Origin: Rhizobium sp.
GTDB taxonomy: Bacteria; Pseudomonadota; Alphaproteobacteria; Rhizobiales; Rhizobiaceae
NCBI GenBank assembly: GCA_003501385.1
Contig: DNPN01000232.1
Span: 1 to 8,308 of the forward strand
Reading direction: 5' to 3'
Length of the DNA: 8,308 nucleotides
Below the pieces are notes generated by a model. That model was given only the letters and a program-made list of their open reading frames with translations. It was not told where the DNA came from and ran no database searches. Shown here piece after piece: positions 4,793-8,308 of the stretch. The first letter of the stretch is position 1; every line of letters begins with the position of its first letter. The position numbers and the translations under genes were made by a program.

Positions 4793-6039
4793 GCGTCACT
4801 CTCCCCGATTTGGGGGAAAAGCTGCTGCAACAGCCCCTTCTTGTGGGTCCTGAGCATGCTGAGCTTCTGGGTTTCGGCGGCGATGAGGTCGTCGAGGGAG
4901 GATAGGCAGTCGGCGATGCGTTGTTGTTCAGATCGATTCGGCAAGAGAAAGTTGAACGGAATAATGTGCTTATTATTGATCTGCGGAATTGTCGAGGTAT
5001 CTGAAAGGTGAGAGAGCCCCACATTGGAAAGATAATAATATAAAAATTCAGAAATAATTTTTCTACTTGGAGTTATCGCCATCAAATTCGTATCCATCAG
5101 AATTTCTTTTGCGGTTATCCTAATTTTGTTGAGCTCAATAGCAGCTCCACGCTTTGGAAATATAATTGAATTAGTTGGAACTGCGCCGGAAGATTCATTG
5201 CAAAACTCCCTGCCTGTGATCTGATACTTGGCACAATTGTTTAGGTCATCCACTTTCACAAAGGGGTATTTGCCTGCTGATGAAAGCATGAAATTTGATG
5301 GACTGCCTCCACTACCGATCGCTACGTAGTCGCCAAGCTTGGCATTCACCCACTCCGCCTCGCCCTCAAACTCAGGGAAGCGGAGGCGGGGTTGGGTGTC
5401 TCCTTCCTGGGGGAAAAGCCGCTGCATCAGGCCCTTCTTGTCGGCCTTCAGCGCCTCCACCTTCCGCCCTTGCGCGGCAATCAGCGCATCAGCCGAGTAC
5501 AGAAGATCGGCGATTTTTTGTTGTTCGCCTTCCTCCTTGGGTAGCGCCATCTTGCCAGAGAGAAAGGTAGCGTTGGTAATCTGAAGCGTGTTCTTCGCGC
5601 CCTTTTGGCAGAGCGGCGAAAGGAAAGCCTGAGCGCGCTCTGGGGTCTCGAAAAAGGCTTCGATCATCAAGCCCACATGCGGGTTCTTGGGCGTGAATAC
5701 ACCATAAAGCGGTGAAAGTGCCACTCCCCCCGCAAACTTGCACTGCTTGACGATGCCGAAGGGAAACGCCTTCAGCGGGCTCTTCGTGTAGACCACATCA
5801 GAGCGATGCCCTACATTGTAGCGGGATGTGTCAGCGGCAGCGAAACTGCGTCCCAGATGCTCGATCTGGTTGACGATTCCACTCTCCATCGAAACCGAGA
5901 AAACATCATGGCCAGCGGCATTCTTGACTTTGTGCTCCGTCAGAACGCTCGATAGCGGCTCATGAGCCCAAGGGCCAGAGAACCCCGGAAAGCGTCGCTC
6001 GGGGATCAGCGAAGCAGACGATTTCCTCTTACTGCTCAT
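4789..6039 (-). CDS. hsdS: Type I restriction-modification specificity subunit HsdS
   Basis: DNA-sequence recognition subunit that sets the bipartite target of the methylase and nuclease and holds the HsdM and HsdR subunits together. Its 416 residues show the standard two-fold layout: target recognition domain 1 at about residues 24-170, a conserved spacer helix at 172-213, target recognition domain 2 at about 231-368, and a second conserved helix at 371-412. The helices are repeats of each other (EQQ.IAD...LIAA...KKGL.Q.LFPQ), 199 residues apart. The motif RFPxF, which precedes each recognition domain, also occurs twice (16-20 and 220-224). The ATG at 6039 overlaps the end of hsdR by 11 bases; its ribosome binding site is weak. 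Domain 2 is encoded by clearly AT-richer DNA than the rest, suggesting domain exchange. The target sequence cannot be deduced. Confidence 0.95.
   Translation of the reverse strand: MSSKRKSSASLIPERRFPGFSGPWAHEPLSSVLTEHKVKNAAGHDVFSVSMESGIVNQIEHLGRSFAAADTSRYNVGHRSDVVYTKSPLKAFPFGIVKQCKFAGGVALSPLYGVFTPKNPHVGLMIEAFFETPERAQAFLSPLCQKGAKNTLQITNATFLSGKMALPKEEGEQQKIADLLYSADALIAAQGRKVEALKADKKGLMQRLFPQEGDTQPRLRFPEFEGEAEWVNAKLGDYVAIGSGGSPSNFMLSSAGKYPFVKVDDLNNCAKYQITGREFCNESSGAVPTNSIIFPKRGAAIELNKIRITAKEILMDTNLMAITPSRKIISEFLYYYLSNVGLSHLSDTSTIPQINNKHIIPFNFLLPNRSEQQRIADCLSSLDDLIAAETQKLSMLRTHKKGLLQQLFPQIGESDA
4801..4806 (-). promoter_or_regulatory. Ribosome binding site of the prrC-like gene inside the hsdS end
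   Basis: On the minus strand this reads GGGGAG, eight bases before the ATG at 4792 and just upstream of the hsdS stop codon. It fixes the start and indicates translation coupled to hsdS. Confidence 0.65.
4811..4929 (-). repeat. hsdS conserved-region repeat, copy 2 (C-terminal)
   Basis: This encodes the distal conserved helix of HsdS. It aligns with 5408-5526 at a constant offset of 597 bases (199 codons). Identical blocks include TGGGGGAAAAGC (4811-4822) and TTGTTGTTC (4921-4929). At protein level 25 of 42 aligned residues are identical. Such repeats are the usual sites of recombination between specificity genes. Confidence 0.7.
5408..5526 (-). repeat. hsdS conserved-region repeat, copy 1 (central spacer)
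   Basis: This encodes the central spacer helix of HsdS, between the two recognition domains. It is partner to 4811-4929, with the identical blocks TGGGGGAAAAGC at 5408-5419 and TTGTTGTTC at 5518-5526. The spacer length in this region sets the gap between the two half-sites of the DNA target. Confidence 0.7.
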
Positions 6040-8308
6040 AAGCGCTCAACCCCGAAATTTCGCGTCCACCAGCCCGCTTCAGCAGCAGTGGCATCAGATC
6101 AGTCATCAAGTCCAGTTCCTTCACCCGTCGTGCTTTCCAGTTCAGACCAAGGGGTTCCATAAGATCGGTCAGCGCCTCTCCGTCGAAGATCATACGTTGT
6201 AGGATGGTATCGACGAAACCTTGCAGCGCATCGATGGCCAAGCCGTGCCTGTCTGCGATGTCTGCCAGTTCCGCCGCGTTCTTCTCCACCTTGAAACGGG
6301 TGTAACCGTCGCGGATGGCCTTTTCGCTGAGGCCCTCGCCAGCCTTGAGGGTGTTGATATAGGCTGCGATATCCTCACGCTCGTCCATGAATTTGGCATC
6401 GGACTGGATGAGGCCGATCAGCTCTTGGCGGCTCATATTCTGCTTGCCGGGTGTAGCTTCAGAATAGCGAGCGATCAAACCCATGATGTAGTCATAATCG
6501 ATAACGGCTGAGGCGAAGAGGACGAACTCGAAATCAAGCTGGTCCGCTTCCTGTGTCGGCTTGTCAGCACCCTTGCTCTGCTGAGCCCGGAGTCGTTGCG
6601 CTGTTTCGAGATAGGCACCGCGGAAGCCTAACAGGTTGTCGCGCGGCAAGATTTGTTCGATGGCTTTACGGTTTTCGTCAGTCAGGTCGGTGTACTGGTC
6701 AAGCTGGGTCTTAAGTCGCTGGACTTCCTTGAAATGCTCGATAAATGCCGCACGGGCCGCGTCGCCTTTGAGGTTAGGTACCTCTTCGGGCGCGCAGTCT
6801 AGGCCCTGCGACTTCATGAACGTATCTAGCTTCTGAAATGCGGTCTCAAGTTTCTGAATAACCACTGGGGCCTTGTCCACCAACCAGATTTCGCGAGCTT
6901 TTTCGGCCGCAGCCTCACCAGAGAAAAGGGCGATGGCGGCATCAACAGCGTCCTGTTGTTGCCGGAAGTCGAGGATATTACCGTAGGGTTTCGTGGCGTT
7001 TAGCACGCGATTGGTGCGGGAAAAGGCCTGAATCAATCCATGATACTTCAGGTTCTTGTCAACATATAGCGTGTTGAGGAACTTGGAGTCAAAGCCGGTC
7101 AACAGCATGTCCACGACAATCGTTATGTCGATTTTGTGGTGTGGCTGATTGGGGTAAGCCTTCTTGAGGTCGGCATCCGGCCATTGCTGATCTTTAATGC
7201 GCTTCTGCACATCTTGGTAATAGAGGTCGAATTCCCCAATCTTGTGGTTGGTGCCGTAATGGGCGTTGTAGTCGTCAAGGATCGCTATCAGAGCTTTCTT
7301 TTTTGCCTCATTTTCCTTCTTCTTGTTTTCTCCATCTTCGCCCTTTTGAAGCTCGTACTCGCTGGATTCCTGAGGCAGATCTTCCTGAAGCTGCTTCACA
7401 TCAGCGTTGCCTTCAGCAGGTGGCGAGTAAACGCAGGCGATATTCAACGGCTGGAAGTTGGCATCGGCTGCCTGCTTCTCGGCCTGCATGGTCTTGAAAA
7501 GGTTGTAATACTCAATGGCGTCATTGATTGACGATGTAGCGAGCAACGCATTGAACCGGCGCTCACCGGTGGCCGAGTCGTGTTTCGCGAAGATCGCCTC
7601 AATGACCGCCTTCTTGGAGAGAGGCTCGCCCGGTTTAGGTAAGGTTTTGCCTTGCGGCTTGAAGTAATCAACATGGAAACGAAGAACGTTACCGTCCTCA
7701 ATAGCGTGGGTGATTGTGTAGGTGTGAAGGCGCTGCTGGAAGAGGTCTTCTGTCGTCTTCATGCTAGCCTGGGTGTCTTCGATCTTTTGCTGTGCAGCGT
7801 TCTTCTCAAAGATGGGGGTTCCAGTGAAACCGAAGAGCTGGGCGCGCGGGAAGAACTCTTTGATAGCCTTATGGTTCTCACCGAATTGTGACCGGTGGCA
7901 TTCGTCGAAGATGAAGGCGATCCGCTTATCGCGCAGGGGTTCCAGCTGTTCCTTGAAGCTCTTTTTGCCGTCTTTCCTCTGCTGATTGTTGCGCCTGCTG
8001 TTCTCGTCAAGCGCGAGGCCAAGCTTCTGGATCGTGCAGACGATGACCTTGTCGGCGTGGTCGTCGGAAAGTAGGCGACGAACGAGGGAGGCGGTATTGG
8101 TGTTTTCTTCGACGCACCCCTCCTGGAATCTGTTGAACTCCTCGCGCGTCTGCCGGTCAAGGTCCTTGCGGTCCACGACAAAGAGGCACTTTTCGATATC
8201 AGGATTATCTTTGAGGAGCGTTGACGCCTTAAAAGAGGTAAGTGTCTTGCCACTGCCCGTCGTGTGCCAGATGTAGCCGTTGCCGCAGGCCTGGCGGGTG
8301 CAGGCCAC
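6029..8308 (-). CDS. hsdR: Type I restriction endonuclease/translocase subunit HsdR (N-terminus cut off by the window edge)
   Basis: ATP-driven DNA translocase and nuclease subunit, which cuts unmethylated DNA after translocation. The visible 759 residues hold the superfamily 2 motor: Walker A GSGKT (18-22) within a GYIWHTTGSGKT context typical of type IC enzymes such as EcoR124I. Motif II is DECH (135-138), motif III TGTP (162-165), a motif V-like MLLTGFDSK is at 401-409, and motif VI QAFSRTNR is at 427-434. The helical C-terminal domain that docks on the methylase follows. Compared with the family's roughly 1000 residues, about 250-300 N-terminal residues, including the PD-(D/E)xK nuclease domain, lie beyond position 8308. 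The GTG at the edge is therefore not a true start. Residues 323-340 form a highly charged Lys/Glu segment. The stop overlaps the start of hsdS by 11 bases. The gene is first among those visible and its promoter is outside the window. Confidence 0.96.
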   Translation of the reverse strand: MACTRQACGNGYIWHTTGSGKTLTSFKASTLLKDNPDIEKCLFVVDRKDLDRQTREEFNRFQEGCVEENTNTASLVRRLLSDDHADKVIVCTIQKLGLALDENSRRNNQQRKDGKKSFKEQLEPLRDKRIAFIFDECHRSQFGENHKAIKEFFPRAQLFGFTGTPIFEKNAAQQKIEDTQASMKTTEDLFQQRLHTYTITHAIEDGNVLRFHVDYFKPQGKTLPKPGEPLSKKAVIEAIFAKHDSATGERRFNALLATSSINDAIEYYNLFKTMQAEKQAADANFQPLNIACVYSPPAEGNADVKQLQEDLPQESSEYELQKGEDGENKKKENEAKKKALIAILDDYNAHYGTNHKIGEFDLYYQDVQKRIKDQQWPDADLKKAYPNQPHHKIDITIVVDMLLTGFDSKFLNTLYVDKNLKYHGLIQAFSRTNRVLNATKPYGNILDFRQQQDAVDAAIALFSGEAAAEKAREIWLVDKAPVVIQKLETAFQKLDTFMKSQGLDCAPEEVPNLKGDAARAAFIEHFKEVQRLKTQLDQYTDLTDENRKAIEQILPRDNLLGFRGAYLETAQRLRAQQSKGADKPTQEADQLDFEFVLFASAVIDYDYIMGLIARYSEATPGKQNMSRQELIGLIQSDAKFMDEREDIAAYINTLKAGEGLSEKAIRDGYTRFKVEKNAAELADIADRHGLAIDALQGFVDTILQRMIFDGEALTDLMEPLGLNWKARRVKELDLMTDLMPLLLKRAGGREISGLSAYEQ

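Noticed and set aside
8281..8308. GTG at the window edge as the start of hsdR
   Set aside because: The helicase P-loop would begin at residue 18, leaving no nuclease domain. The gene must continue beyond the window.

Overview
This window most likely comes from an alphaproteobacterium, probably of the Rhizobiales/Brucella-Ochrobactrum kind. The basis is the moderately GC-rich coding sequence, the character of the secreted esterase and of the small conserved-looking protein at 1671-1874, and the flanking palindromic repeats. No rRNA or other taxonomic marker is present, so this placement is inference.

The right three quarters (1935-8308, all on the minus strand) is one tightly packed operon for a type I restriction-modification system of the type IC (EcoR124I/EcoprrI-like) kind. 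In transcription order it reads hsdR (5' end cut off at the window edge), hsdS, a PrrC-like anticodon nuclease, and hsdM. Every junction overlaps: 11 bp for hsdR/hsdS, and 4 bp ATGA for both hsdS/prrC and prrC/hsdM. HsdR, HsdM and HsdS would together recognise, methylate and cleave DNA. The embedded PrrC-like protein has an ABC-type ATPase half followed by a C-terminal Arg-x3-Glu...His nuclease signature. By analogy with E. coli Prr it would be held silent by the Hsd complex and would cut a tRNA anticodon loop when a phage disables restriction. This restriction-guarding tRNase is the most notable content of the window.

The left quarter is different. Bases 24-148 form a compact element of three successive hairpins bounded by an ATACCAAG/CTTGGTAT inverted repeat. 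Next comes a minus-strand gene for an exported alpha/beta-hydrolase (esterase) of about 312 residues (241-1179). A 490-bp intergenic stretch (1180-1670) carries several inverted repeats that look like operators. It ends in a plausible promoter and ribosome binding site for a 67-residue acidic protein of unknown function (1671-1874, plus strand). That small gene converges on the 3' end of hsdM across a 60-bp gap with no convincing terminator.

The promoter of the hsd operon lies beyond the right edge. No tRNA, rRNA, CRISPR array, transposase or integrase was found.
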